In this document: positions 34,858 to 44,354 of the stretch, piece after piece | Position numbering within the stretch: position 1 is the stretch's first letter | Layout: the number at the start of each line of letters is the position of its first letter | NCBI GenBank assembly: GCA_019787685.1 | Contig: JAHNUO010000016.1 | Coordinates: 930,001 to 994,000 of the forward strand | Direction: 5' to 3' | Length of the DNA stretch: 64,000 nucleotides | Origin: Chiua virens | Lineage: Eukaryota > Basidiomycota > Agaricomycetes > Boletales > Boletaceae | Notes under the pieces: model-generated | What the model saw: only the letters and a program-made list of their open reading frames with translations | What the model was told of the DNA's origin: nothing | Databases searched by the model: none | Program-made: the position numbers and the translations under genes

Positions 34858-37800
34858 CTATCCCCCTTCTGATGATCAGACTCCGAATGATCTGTTTCAT
34901 AATTGAGACGATGGAGACTATCCTCATCTTCGTGTGAAGTTTTATCGTCATAGGTTCGGAACATAGAGTTAAATTCGGTTTGTGTGACTTTTAGTTTTCT
35001 TGGGGCATCCGGATGTGCTTCATGGAAGTCGGATATGAGATCCGGTGCATTCTTTAGATTCTTTAGTGGTTCCCAAGTTCTTTCGTCATCATCATAGCCC
35101 TTCCAGTGTATTAGATATTCTAAGCGTCGTCCCTTCATTCGGGAATCAACAATGTAATCCGCTTCGAATTCTTCTTCTCGGTCATCTCCGATTACGACAG
35201 GTCGCGGTTTGTAAACCGGCTGTTCTGGTAGATGTTCCTTATAAGGTTTGACCTGAGAGATGTTTACGACTGGGTGTATTCGCATAGTGCGTGGGAGTCG
35301 AAGTTTTAAAGCATTCGGACCGTGCATGGAAATTATGTCATAGGGTCCAATCCACTTGTCTGTGAATTTTGGATGTTGTTTTATTTTTAGATTCGCTGTA
35401 GAGAGCCAGACTTTATCGCCAACCGAATAGGAAGGTGGTTCATTTCTGGATCTATCTGCGATGTTTTTCATATTTTCCGCGGCTTTATCTATATTTGATT
35501 TGGTTTGCTCTAGAACTTCGGAGAAATCCGTGATGTAATTCTGAGCAGCCGGGTTTTTCATAGATTGTGGCATAATTCCCATTCTAGGAGTGTAGGAACG
35601 TGTTATTTCGAATGGTGAGAATTTAGTGGCAGTGTGTTTCTTGCTGTTGTATGAAAATTGTGCGAGAGGGAGCCAATCGACCCATGTGTTATCTTTCTCA
35701 GCACAGAACATGCGAAGGTACTGCTGCACTTCTCGGTTCATTCGTTCCGATTGTCCATCTGTTTGTGGGTGATGTGCGGTGCTTAATTTGGGTGTTATTT
35801 TTAACCCTGAGCATATATCTTTCATAAGTTGGGAAGCGAATTGTGGTCCTCTGTCTGAGATAATGGTTTTGGGGAGGCCATGATGTTTCCATATATGTGA
35901 GAGATATAGTTTAGCGAGATCCATAGATGTGCACGTTTTGTGGCAGGGTATGAATTCGACTTCTTTAGAGAATCGATCCACAACCGTGAGAATGGAATCA
36001 TAAGAGTGTGAGAGTGGGAGATCTGTAATGAAATCTGCTGAAATATCTTCCCATGGTGAAGATGGTGTTTCTAAGGGTTGTAGGAGTCCTGCCGTTTTCT
36101 GATTAGAACCCTTGAAGCGAGCGCATCTTTCACAATGTGATACATAGTTTTTGACTTCTTCATTCATACGAGGCCAAATGTAGGTTTGTGATAGAAGTTC
36201 TAAAGTTTTGTCATAACCGGGGTGTCCTGCTTCCGGTGTGTCATGAAACATAGTTATTGATTTGGTGCGTAGTGCCTCCGGAATGAAGATCCTATTCCCC
36301 TTTCTAAGGAAGGCGTCCTCGACTTTATATCCGATTGAGGTAAGATGTTTCATGGCATTAGGTGATAGTTTCATTGTTTCATGTTGTACGTCAGATAGAA
36401 ATTGATCACCGTTGTATAGGAGAGTGACGGCTGATCTGATCTTGGATGGATCCATGAGAAGGATTCCTTTGTTATCATCCTCAATTCCGATCATGTGATC
36501 TTCTCTTCTGCTTAGTGCATCTGCTTTTCCCATAGTGACTCCAGCCTTGTGGTGCCAAGTGAAGTTAAAGCGTGAGAGGTATTGCGCCCACCTCGCTTGT
36601 CTTCGGTTAAGGTCTTGGCGTGTCATAAACCACGTAAGGTTCTGGTGGTCATTCCATATTTCAAATTCATGTTTTGCACCTTCAAGGTAGTGGCGCCATA
36701 GTTCGAGAGAGCGGATAACCGATAGCATTTCTTTGTCAGCTATTGGGTAATTTCGTTCTTCTGGTGTCATAGAGTGGCTATTGTAAGCGACTGGGTGCCA
36801 AAGTCCTTCTTTTTCTAAAGATAGAACTGCTCCTGTAGCGAAATCCGATGAATCGCATTCTAAGCGATATTTGGCATTCTGATCCGGATAAGCAAGGATA
36901 GGGGCTGTCGTAAAAGCCTTCTTAAGCATGGTGAATGCTTCGTCACAAGCGAAGGTCCATTCAAATTTTTGATCCTTTTTGGTAAGGTCATGTAAAGGTC
37001 GTGCTATTTTTCCATAATCTTTAATGAATCTGCGATAGAAGTTGGCAAGTCCGAGGAAACTCCTGATGTGTTTGACCGATGTGGGAGTGGGCCATTCAGC
37101 GACTGCTTTGGTTTTCTCATTATCCATTTTTATTCCATCAGTTCCCATGATCATTCCGAGGAAATCCACTTCTTTTACGCGGAAGAAGCATTTTTCTGGT
37201 TTTACATATAAGTCGTTTTGTTCGAGGCGTTTAAGCACTTCTAGTACGATTTTGTCATGAGTTTCATAATCATCGGTGTCTGTAAAGATCATAAGGTCAT
37301 CGATGTAAACGACAACGACACCATTCATATCGGCAAAGATTTCGTTCATCATGGTTTGAAACGTTGCTGGTGAGTTACATAATCCAAAGTACATGACGAT
37401 GGGTTCGAAAGAACCTCGGTGGCAGACAAATGCTGCTTTCCATTCATCGCCCTCTTTGATGCGTACGTTATTGTATCCCCATCGGAGATCCATTTTCGTA
37501 AAAAGCTTAGCGTCTTTTAATTTATCCACAAGCTGCGAAATGAGCGGCAAGGGGTAGTTATTTTTACTGGTGTGTTCGTTTAGATATCGGTAATCCTGGA
37601 CCATACGCTTCTTTCCATCTTTCTTTGGGACGAAGAAGACCGGAGATGTTTGTTCGGACTTAGAGGGTCTGATGTAACCTTTCTTTAATTGGTCATCGAT
37701 GAATGCGGAGACCTCCTCTTGTTCTGTGACAGAGAGGGGTATTAAGCGACCCTTCTTCGGAACGAAAGACTCTTTTAGGTCAATGCTGTGATCCCATGGT

Positions 37801-38660
37801 TTGCGTAATGGTATCCTTTCGGATTCCGTCTTTCCAAATACTTTAGCATATTTTAAATATTCTCGTGGGACCATCTCTTCAAGAGTGCGTTCCTTAGGAG
37901 GAGAAGGTGGAGTTTCCATGTTTGCGGTAAAAATACGTGATTCCACGATAGAGTTTGCATATTTGAGTTCTTCTGCGATAATGGAATCCAAGAAATCGTC
38001 TTCTTCTTGAGAATGACATGATTCTGGACATCTCCGCATTACAACCGATCCTGTGTTCCAGTCTATATGGGGATTGTGGTGCTTTAACCATGTGAATCTG
38101 AGGATAAGATCGTTCTTTCCAAGGTTGGTAATTTCGGCATCCACTATTTCTCTGTGACCTTTGTAATCAATCAGGATTTGTGTGGCGTGAGTTATGGAGC
38201 CAGCTTGATTCTTGGTTCCGTCGACATTGAAGACTTGTATAGCATGAGGTAGCGCGTGAGTGGGAAGTTTATGCTTAGCGACGTAATCCTCGTGTATGAA
38301 GATCGCATTAGCTCCACTATCTAAAAGCGCTTTTGCTCCAACATAGCCAATTTGGTTTACTGGGGATACCAAAATTGGTAATACTATTTCTTTTTCTACC
38401 GATGTAGATCTAATGAAAGACCCATCGGGGATTTGTTTTGGGACAGAATTAAGCACGGAACTATCGTGTCCGCCGCGCTCCGCAGAGACGCTGTCAACGC
38501 TTTCGTTTTCTGTTGTTTTTGGTGATTTAGGTAGTTTATCCTCTTGCCAGGGAGGTATTTCTGAATATTTAAAGTCGAATTTTAAAGAAATAGAGTTTTC
38601 ATATTCTTTTGGAAGGGTGGTGCGAACGTGAGATCCCAGTTTACTCAGTTCGCCTTGCCT
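34803..38660 (-). CDS. Element B pol (protease, RT, RNase H, integrase, chromodomain), intact
   Basis: The frame is open for more than 1,250 codons, from the frameshift zone (about 38660) to the stop at 34803. In order: protease (ALLDSGANAIF), RT (FTKMDLRWGYNNV, catalytic YIDD), RNase H (LECDSSDFATGAVLS, WRHYLEGAKHEFEIW), integrase (HCERCARF knuckle, ISDRGPQFAS, QTDGQSERMN) and a chromodomain near the C-terminus (EADYIVDSRMKGRRLEYLIHW, DDERTWEPLKNL). Such chromodomains steer integration to marked chromatin in related elements. No ATG is needed because pol is made as a gag fusion. The polypurine tract (QKGD codons) lies within the coding frame. Confidence 0.93.
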   Translation of the reverse strand, partial: RQGELSKLGSHVRTTLPKEYENSISLKFDFKYSEIPPWQEDKLPKSPKTTENESVDSVSAERGGHDSSVLNSVPKQIPDGSFIRSTSVEKEIVLPILVSPVNQIGYVGAKALLDSGANAIFIHEDYVAKHKLPTHALPHAIQVFNVDGTKNQAGSITHATQILIDYKGHREIVDAEITNLGKNDLILRFTWLKHHNPHIDWNTGSVVMRRCPESCHSQEEDDFLDSIIAEELKYANSIVESRIFTANMETPPSPPKERTLEEMVPREYLKYAKVFGKTESERIPLRKPWDHSIDLKESFVPKKGRLIPLSVTEQEEVSAFIDDQLKKGYIRPSKSEQTSPVFFVPKKDGKKRMVQDYRYLNEHTSKNNYPLPLISQLVDKLKDAKLFTKMDLRWGYNNVRIKEGDEWKAAFVCHRGSFEPIVMYFGLCNSPATFQTMMNEIFADMNGVVVVYIDDLMIFTDTDDYETHDKIVLEVLKRLEQNDLYVKPEKCFFRVKEVDFLGMIMGTDGIKMDNEKTKAVAEWPTPTSVKHIRSFLGLANFYRRFIKDYGKIARPLHDLTKKDQKFEWTFACDEAFTMLKKAFTTAPILAYPDQNAKYRLECDSSDFATGAVLSLEKEGLWHPVAYNSHSMTPEERNYPIADKEMLSVIRSLELWRHYLEGAKHEFEIWNDHQNLTWFMTRQDLNRRQARWAQYLSRFNFTWHHKAGVTMGKADALSRREDHMIGIEDDNKGILLMDPSKIRSAVTLLYNGDQFLSDVQHETMKLSPNAMKHLTSIGYKVEDAFLRKGNRIFIPEALRTKSITMFHDTPEAGHPGYDKTLELLSQTYIWPRMNEEVKNYVSHCERCARFKGSNQKTAGLLQPLETPSSPWEDISADFITDLPLSHSYDSILTVVDRFSKEVEFIPCHKTCTSMDLAKLYLSHIWKHHGLPKTIISDRGPQFASQLMKDICSGLKITPKLSTAHHPQTDGQSERMNREVQQYLRMFCAEKDNTWVDWLPLAQFSYNSKKHTATKFSPFEITRSYTPRMGIMPQSMKNPAAQNYITDFSEVLEQTKSNIDKAAENMKNIADRSRNEPPSYSVGDKVWLSTANLKIKQHPKFTDKWIGPYDIISMHGPNALKLRLPRTMRIHPVVNISQVKPYKEHLPEQPVYKPRPVVIGDDREEEFEADYIVDSRMKGRRLEYLIHWKGYDDDERTWEPLKNLKNAPDLISDFHEAHPDAPRKLKVTQTEFNSMFRTYDDKTSHEDEDSLHRLNYETDHSESDHQKGDSVTIPTFPHFITPTFDLF

Positions 38661-39832
38661 TTTCCCTTTCCGTTCTTGTTTTCATACATGTCAAAGTAGT
38701 ATGCTTGTACTTCCTCAGGGGACATCCCTCGGATGGCGGCAAAGGGGTCTTTAGCCGGTACAGATGGGGAAGTGGTGGAAGTAGAAGATATTGTCTTCTT
38801 CTCTTCTTTATTTGTCGAGCGGACTTTGCGCGAACATTGCGTCTTATGAGATCCGCCGTACCACTTGCATTCGCTGCACTGGTTTTTGGGTTTGGTGCAT
38901 TCGTTGGTTCTGTGACCTGCACCGCCGCAGTTGTAGCATTTGTTATTATTGGTCTTCTTTTGACCAAATGCTCGGACTTCTTTTCCTGTGAACCAGCCAT
39001 CTTCGTCTCTTTCGGCGTAAGTGGCTTGGCCGATATCCATAGCGTTGGGATCCTTATACTTTTTATAGCGGTCTGGTCACACATAGTTTAGTGCTTCCAT
39101 GGCATTTCCCGCTGTTCGGATCCATGAAAGGTAAGTGATAACCGCGTGATCACGGTCAGGTTCATATTCTGCGTGTTTAGGGTCCATGTACATGGCATGG
39201 AAGGGGTCTACCCTGTGCCCATCGCGGAAAATTTGGTAGATGATGGAGTGGGCAGTGTTTGCCTCGAGGAGTCTTATCGCATGGGAAGGATCAATGTGTG
39301 CTTGTAGCCACAGAGCTTCCCATTGGACGATATAGTCTTCTACTCTCATCGTTCCTTGTCTTAGATTTTCTAATTGGGATCTAGCCCAATCGACCTTGTT
39401 GTTTTGTCGGAACATCCCTTCGATGTCCTGTACTAATGTTGCCCATGTAAGAGCAGAGCCTTTAGCTAAGCGCGTTTCTGCGAATTGCGCCGCTTTCTTT
39501 CCTTTTAACCGTGAGAGTACGGCTTGTACGGCCCTGTATGAGCCTTTGGGAATGGCGAGGTTGTTTACTTCGAGCCATCCTTTCATTTTGGCCCACCATT
39601 CTTCGAATTTGGCCATTTCTCCGTCATATGACCCTGGGTCTGCGAAGATTTCGACTTTAGATGATGATGAGGTTACTGCTTGTGGGGGTATAACGGGTAA
39701 GGCATTGAGTTGCCCTTCTAGGGCGCCTATGAGTGTAGCTTGTTCTGCAACGAGGATGAAAGCGGCTTGTAGCCGATCTCCATTCGTGCGAGAGGTATCG
39801 TTCAGAACTCCGAGTGCGGTATGGTAATCCAT
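38645..39832 (-). pseudogene. Element B gag with one premature stop
   Basis: It starts MDYHTALGVLND at 39832 and reads as gag through WWAKMKGWLEVNN and LENLRQGTMRVEDYIVQWEALW to LNYV. There TGA (39077-39079) replaces the CGA found in element A. The frame then continues with DPNAMDIGQATY, the knuckle CYNCGGAGHRTNEC and the end GKGKAN. One C-to-T change at a CpG thus separates the capsid part from the knuckle and from pol. Confidence 0.88.
38660..38666 (-). promoter_or_regulatory. Predicted -1 frameshift site, element B
   Basis: The same G-GGA-AAA heptamer in the gag frame as in element A, with the same distance to the gag stop, although the codons just upstream differ (AAC GGA AAG against ACC GAA AAG AAG). 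Confidence 0.6.
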
Positions 39833-39847
39833 TTTTTATTTGGTAAT

Positions 39848-40093
39848 TTACCAAGCGTCAGTTGCTGGTTCTGGAGCTCCCCAAGCGTTAGCAGTTGCTG
39901 TGCCGTATTCTTCGTAAGGTGAGAAAAGGCCGAAGGTGATTGCGAAAGGGTAGTCTCGTCGTTTAATAGAGACGTAAATTGGTCGTTGTGATTCTTGTAC
40001 CTTGTTTGTAAGGTAGAATGCGATGTATGAGAAAAGAAAAGTGATTAAGGTGCAGGCGGCGATATAGACGATTGCGACGAGTTCCCAAGACAT
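39848..40093 (-). CDS. Element B ORFb: 81-residue single-pass membrane protein
   Basis: Same size and layout as the element A copy: MSWELVAIVYIAACTLITFLF opening with one membrane segment, a tail with VQESQ, RRDYPF and SPYEEYG, and the ending TDAW. It begins 15 bases after the ORFa stop and ends 13 bases before the gag ATG, so the three frames are packed as if translated by termination and re-initiation. Confidence 0.72.
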   Translation of the reverse strand: MSWELVAIVYIAACTLITFLFSYIAFYLTNKVQESQRPIYVSIKRRDYPFAITFGLFSPYEEYGTATANAWGAPEPATDAW

Positions 40094-40108
40094 AAAATTG
40101 ATTGCTAT

Positions 40109-40671
40109 TTATAGGTAGCGAGAGGGAATCCTGAGAGTATTTCTAGGACGTAGGGAGGGGAATTCTCGATTATCGTACTGTGAGTAGGGCCTGATGCGAG
40201 AAGGTACTCGGTTAGCTTTGTAGCGTCTAAGTATCCTCTTTCTTTCTAACTCTGTGCGAGCGTTTCTTCTTTCTATCTCACGAGGTGGGAGCCAATCGTT
40301 TGGATCTCCTAGGCTTTCCTCCGATGGTTCTCTCAAAGGAGCTGGTGGGAAAGGTGATGGTTCTCTTTCGGGAATGGGAGCGGGAAAATATTCGCGCTTG
40401 ACCTCAATTTCCTCGGTTGGATACCTAAGCTCCGGGCTGTCGGACCGGGTTGACTCTCGTTTACTAGAGTAGTCTGATAAGGGAGTGGTTTCCCCTATAA
40501 AGTGGCCTAATAAGGCGTGGAAGATTTCGGTGTCGGTGCGGTCTTCGGGATCAAGGTCCTCGAGGGCAACGACTTCTGCGAGATATGCTGCGTCGAAGAC
40601 GTAAGGTTCGTCGACGAGGTCAGGGTAAGCCTCTGATGCTGCTGCGATGGCAGAGAGGGGTAGGTTCGACA
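40109..40671 (-). CDS. Element B ORFa: acidic/Pro-rich accessory protein whose ATG is made by splicing
   Basis: The frame encodes about 187 residues. An acidic first half (AYLAEVVALEDLDPEDRTDTEIFHALLGHF) is followed by a Pro/Glu-rich linker (PAPIPEREPSPFPPAPLREP) and an Arg-rich end (ERRNARTELERKRILRRYKANRVPSRIRP) that could bind nucleic acid. No ATG exists in this frame: upstream comes a stop, and the whole frame has no Met codon. Removal of the intron 40672-40811 joins ...CCCAA to TGTCGAAC and so makes ATG-TCG-AAC. I do not recognise the family. Confidence 0.75.
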
Positions 40672-40811
40672 CTGATTGGGCAGGTCAGTTAAGATCTCCT
40701 TTCTGGTCAAGGGATGCGCTATCTGCTTCTGCGATTGCTAGACCTTGAGTCTTTTGCAATTCGGCTTATTGGTAGCAAATGTTCCAACTACTTTTCAAAC
40801 TTGGGACTTAC
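40672..40811 (-). other. Element B leader intron (140 nt)
   Basis: The minus strand has a donor A/GTAAGT, a branch-like CTTAACTGAC and an acceptor CAATCAG/TG. The first exon lies between the 5' LTR and 40812. No ATG occurs in exon 1 between the LTR and the donor, nor in the intron. Confidence 0.65.
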
Positions 40812-40906
40812 TTGGGCCCGGTTGTGTTATTTTGTAGTAGGGGCTACGACGGGGTTGGGACTTGACAGTAGTCGATCAACGGCGAAGATAAACAACAAAG
40901 TTCTAA

Positions 40907-41337
40907 TGAAACAACCTAGAACAACCTAGACTGTTAAAGTTGTAGTGGTGTAGTGAAGAGGGGGTTCAGTCCAGTGAAGAGGCGAAAACTCCAAGAGAAC
41001 TTTGTTAGAGCTCTCTGGCTGTCATTCATGGGGTTTATATACTACATGGATATCGGAGTTTTAATCTGAGTATGAACTACGTAGATAAGCTTAATGTATC
41101 CTATTGGATGATAAGGTGTGAATCGATATGAGTCATAGATAAGAGCATAGCCTTGCACTGTCGGTGATGAGTCAGTGATAAGGGAAATGAAATGATAAGG
41201 TCATGTGTTGATGGATGCTGTGTTATTGTGGCAGCCAATCGGATATGATCCTTTGGACAGCCTTGACATGAGGCGTGTATCTTTAGAATAGATCGAAAGT
41301 TGGAGTTATGAAGTGAGGAAAAGTTGGTATCGTAACA
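40907..41337 (-). repeat. Element B 5' LTR
   Basis: Right copy in the window. Directly downstream in the sense direction both A and B share TTAGAACTTTGTTG, where a primer site is expected; it does not begin with TGG and I could not match a tRNA. Confidence 0.92.
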
Positions 41338-41342
41338 GGTTG

Positions 41343-41561
41343 ACTCTCTGGTGGTTGAGTAGTCTGGGAGCGATGAATCGTCTCCTAAAAAGTGGCCTAG
41401 TAAGGCGTGGAAAATCTCTGTGTCTGTCCTGTCCTCGGGATCTAAGTCCTCTAAGGCAACTATCTCAGCGAGATAGGCGGCATCAAGTACGTAGGGTTCT
41501 TCTTTTATATCAGGGAAGGCCTCGTTGGCGGCAGCGACAATGGAGAGAGGGAGGGATGTCA
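41343..41561 (-). pseudogene. Element A ORFa, 5' half
   Basis: It reads TSLPLSIVAAANEAFPDI, AAYLAEIVALEDLDPEDRTDTEIFHALLGHF and LPDYSTTRES, and is then cut by element B. As in B there is no genomic ATG: the spliced joint of exon 1 (...CACAGA) with TGACATCC creates ATG-ACA-TCC. The other half is at 34089-34421. Confidence 0.78.
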
Positions 41562-41693
41562 CTATTTTTTGTGATCTCAGTAAAGAGGACAATGAGCGAC
41601 GAGTGCGCTATCGACTTCTGCGCTATGTGGACCTTTGGTCTCGAGCGGCTTTTGAAGAGGATAAAATCTTCCGTTCAAAGGGTTGCAACTTAC
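41562..41693 (-). other. Element A leader intron (132 nt)
   Basis: Donor AGA/GTAAGT and acceptor AAATAG/TG on the minus strand. The intron body is poorly similar to that of element B, but both ends and the A/TG junction are the same. Confidence 0.65.
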
Positions 41694-41792
41694 TCTGTGC
41701 GCTTGTTCCTCTTGTTTAGTGGTAAGACGGCTACGACGAGGTCAAGGGACTTGACAGTAGTTTCGACAGCGAAGAAAGCAACAAAGTTCTAA

Positions 41793-42223
41793 TGAAACAA
41801 CCTAGAACAAATCTAGACTGTAAAGTGTAGTGGATGAAGTGAGAGGGGGTTCAGTCCAGATGAGAGGCGAAAACTCCAAGAGAACTTTGTTAGAGCTCTC
41901 TGGCTGTCATTCATGGGGTTTATATACTACATGGATATCGGAGTTCTAATCTGAGTATGAACTACGTAGATAAGCATAATGTATCCTATTGGATGATAAG
42001 GTGTGAATCGGTATGAGTCATAGATAAGAGCATAGCCTTGCACTGCCGATGATGAGTCAGTGATAAGGGAAATGAAAAGATAAGAGGCATGTGTTGATGG
42101 ATGCTGTATTATTGTGGCAGCCAATCGGATATGATCCTTTGGACAGCCTTGACATGAGGCGTTTATAATTAGAATCGATTGAACGTTGGAGTTGAGAAGT
42201 GAGGAAAAGTTGGTATCGTAACA
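41793..42223 (-). repeat. Element A 5' LTR
   Basis: Right copy. It differs from the 3' LTR only in GGAGTTGAGAAG against GGAGTTATGAAG. Confidence 0.92.
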
Positions 42224-42228
42224 CTATG

Positions 42229-42591
42229 AGAGGGCCAATGATGGAAGTATTTTTTATTTTTTATTTTTTATTTTTTTGAGATTTCCCATACTCCCACATT
42301 ACATGGAAACAACAATAAATTTTTAAATCATTTATTTTGTGGTTTTTTGGGGGGCTACACTTTATGAGAAGGTCAGACTCTTGTTTCTTCTGTAGAATTT
42401 AGCCAATAAAAGCCCTGGAGCGGCGGTGACATTGGCATGCGATCCGACTTTCAAAGACGATCCCAAGTCGGCCATTCCTGACGGACCCGACCCGTACGTA
42501 TTCACTGAGTGTTCCGTAGTCTGGATGACGAGAACACATCAATCAGTCTTCCATCCAAGGCATCACAATCGGACGTACTCTGAGTCACTGT
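42229..42591. other. Short intergenic region after element A
   Basis: It contains a T-rich run of TTTTTTA units (about 42250-42280) and otherwise only the 3' flank of the UPF3 gene. No coding sequence is seen. Confidence 0.5.
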
Positions 42592-44354
42592 CTATCCACC
42601 ACGGTGTCCACCTCTTCCCCTCCCCCTTCCTCTTCTCGGACCCCCTCTGCTGCTACTACCACCACCCGCAGGCACAGTTTCAGTTGCGGCTTTGGACACT
42701 GTACCCCCCTCTCCCTCCGTCCGCGGTGACTGCGGCCGCTGCATAATCACCACATCCGGACCTCCTCCCACCTCCGGGCGGTGCAATATACTCGGGACCA
42801 CCACCGACCCAGATCCGGACCCATCCTGCACGCGTAGTTCTTCCCGATGTTTCCCCCTGCTACCACCCCCCTGGGTCACGCCCGCACCGTCGCCACTAGT
42901 CTTGTCCCTGCCCTTGTCCTTGTCCCGCCGTTTGCGCTCGCTCCCAGCGCCTGCGCCTGGCCCTGGGGAAACGGCCACACCAGCGCCGTTGAGCGCCGCT
43001 TCGAGTTGCCTGCCCAATCCAATCACGGGTCGGGCTTTGCGCTGACTGGGCGGCCCCGTGCTAGCTCCAGCTGAGCTTGCACCCGGGTTGTCCTTGTCCG
43101 CGTTAATAGGCGCTACTGCAACAAGACCAGCTTTAGAAGGTGCGGCCGTCGCAGTCGCAGTCGCACCCGCCTCGCCCTTGGCCGGATGCGAACGCCCATG
43201 CGACTCCTTCGGAGGGCGATTACGAGACCCATGTCCACCAGTCGATGCTGGCGTCGGCGACTTGGCGGTCGACGGTGGCGCACCACCACTCGCAGGCAGG
43301 TTCTTTCCCGTCTGTCCTGCATCCCGCATCTGTCCCTGCCCTTGCGCCGAGGGTGTCTTCTGTGCAGTTACCGCGGGCGCAGCAGCCTTTTTCGCCCTCT
43401 TACTCGACGAGACCGAGGGTGGGACCTGCGCCTCGGCGTGTTTCCCGGTGGGCGGCGGGGCGGCGGCAGCGGCTGCCTTCTTCTTTGCCTCTTCCTTTTT
43501 CGACGCCGTGTTGCTCACCATGACCTCCTTGTAGTGTGCGTGATTGCGCAAGATCGCTTCCTTGTCTTTCTGGGCCGACTTCTCCGCTTTGAGGGCTTCG
43601 AGAAGCGGCGTGGTCGTCGGTGGCGGGGGTGGTTGGGAGGCGGCGACTGTTTGTATGCGCGATCAGACCATCGGATTTACGGCGCGTATTGGCGCGACTT
43701 ACTGAGTGCCTCGAGTGTGACGGACTCGGCCTTACCGGCGTTCTTGAGTGTCTCGAGAAAGGAGAGGTAGTCGTCGTCTGTGTGAACGAGAACGTGCATG
43801 TCAGTTTAAATTCGAGACGACTATTCTTTGCTCACCTTTATCGATCGTGTTCGTCCGCGCGTCCGCCTTTCTCTTCTCGCTCGGCACCTTTTGGAACGGT
43901 GCAAACTCGACGATGACGTATGACTCATTGCCTGTAGGAGCCGTCGGCGTGAGTTAAGCGAAGACAGCATCAAGGATAGATAACCACGCACCGGCCTTGT
44001 CCCGAAACAAATGCCCATCGTACTCCCGACTGAACGTCGCCACCTGGTCGGCGTTCTTGAAGGCAATGTATGCGCGGGAGGGTATGCCCTCCTTGTCTAC
44101 CCTGCGACTTATCAGCATGCGCATGCGATGCGATGAGCGCCGTACCGCTTCGTCCGCATCTTGCCGGGGTAGTACACTTTCCAGGAGACGGTGTCATCGC
44201 TGACCCAGGCTTGGACGCTCTGCCAAAAGATCTCTTCTGGGAGGTTGGGCGGGAGACGGCGTACGACGGTCTTGAGACGTTCGGCACCGTTGGGAACAGG
44301 CTGAGATTTGGGCTCTTTCGGTTTCTGCTTGCGAGGTTGTTTGGTATCAGACAT
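42592..44354 (-). CDS. UPF3: UPF3-like nonsense-mediated mRNA decay factor
   Basis: Five exons. The start at 44354 reads MSDTKQPRKQKPKEPK. The conserved Smg4/UPF3 RNP-like domain follows (LKTVVRRLPPNLPEEIFWQSV, SRAYIAFKNADQVATFSREYDGHLFRDKAG, SYVIVEFAPFQKVP), then DDDYLSFLETLK and a helical basic part. The last exon is long and of low complexity (Ala, Pro, Gly, Ser, Lys) and ends in an RGG box (RGGPRRGRGRGRGGHRGG). UPF3 links the exon-junction complex to UPF2 and UPF1 and helps degrade mRNAs with early stops. The introns are short and all have GT...AG ends. The GC-rich last exon produces long antisense open frames that I take as shadows. Confidence 0.87.

Larger units (their letters stand above)
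34427..41337 (-). mobile_element. Ty3/Gypsy chromodomain element B, nested in element A
   Basis: This 6911-bp element has 431-bp LTRs that look identical to each other. The target duplication GGTTG (34422-34426 and 41338-41342) places the insertion within ORFa of element A. It has the same gene order and orientation as A, and most of pol is almost identical in protein. The LTR differs from that of A at several places (for example CCTAGACTGTTAAAGTTGTA against TCTAGACTGTAAAGTG). Confidence 0.93.
28436..42223 (-). mobile_element. Ty3/Gypsy chromodomain element A, split by nested element B
   Basis: Both LTRs are 431 bp and differ at only two adjacent bases in my comparison. The target duplication CTATG flanks them (28431-28435 and 42224-42228). 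Element A is on the minus strand. Its ORFa is interrupted at 34426/41338 by element B. Without B and one copy of its duplication, A is about 6.9 kb. Order in the sense direction: LTR, leader intron, ORFa (split), ORFb, gag, pol with chromodomain, LTR. Confidence 0.93.

Noticed and set aside
41101..41592. 163-codon frame joining ORFa of element A to an LTR
   Set aside because: It is the 5' half of ORFa running by chance into the 5' LTR of element B after the insertion.
42847..43770. Several long plus-strand frames over the UPF3 last exon
   Set aside because: They are antisense shadows caused by the GC-rich, low-complexity coding sequence.
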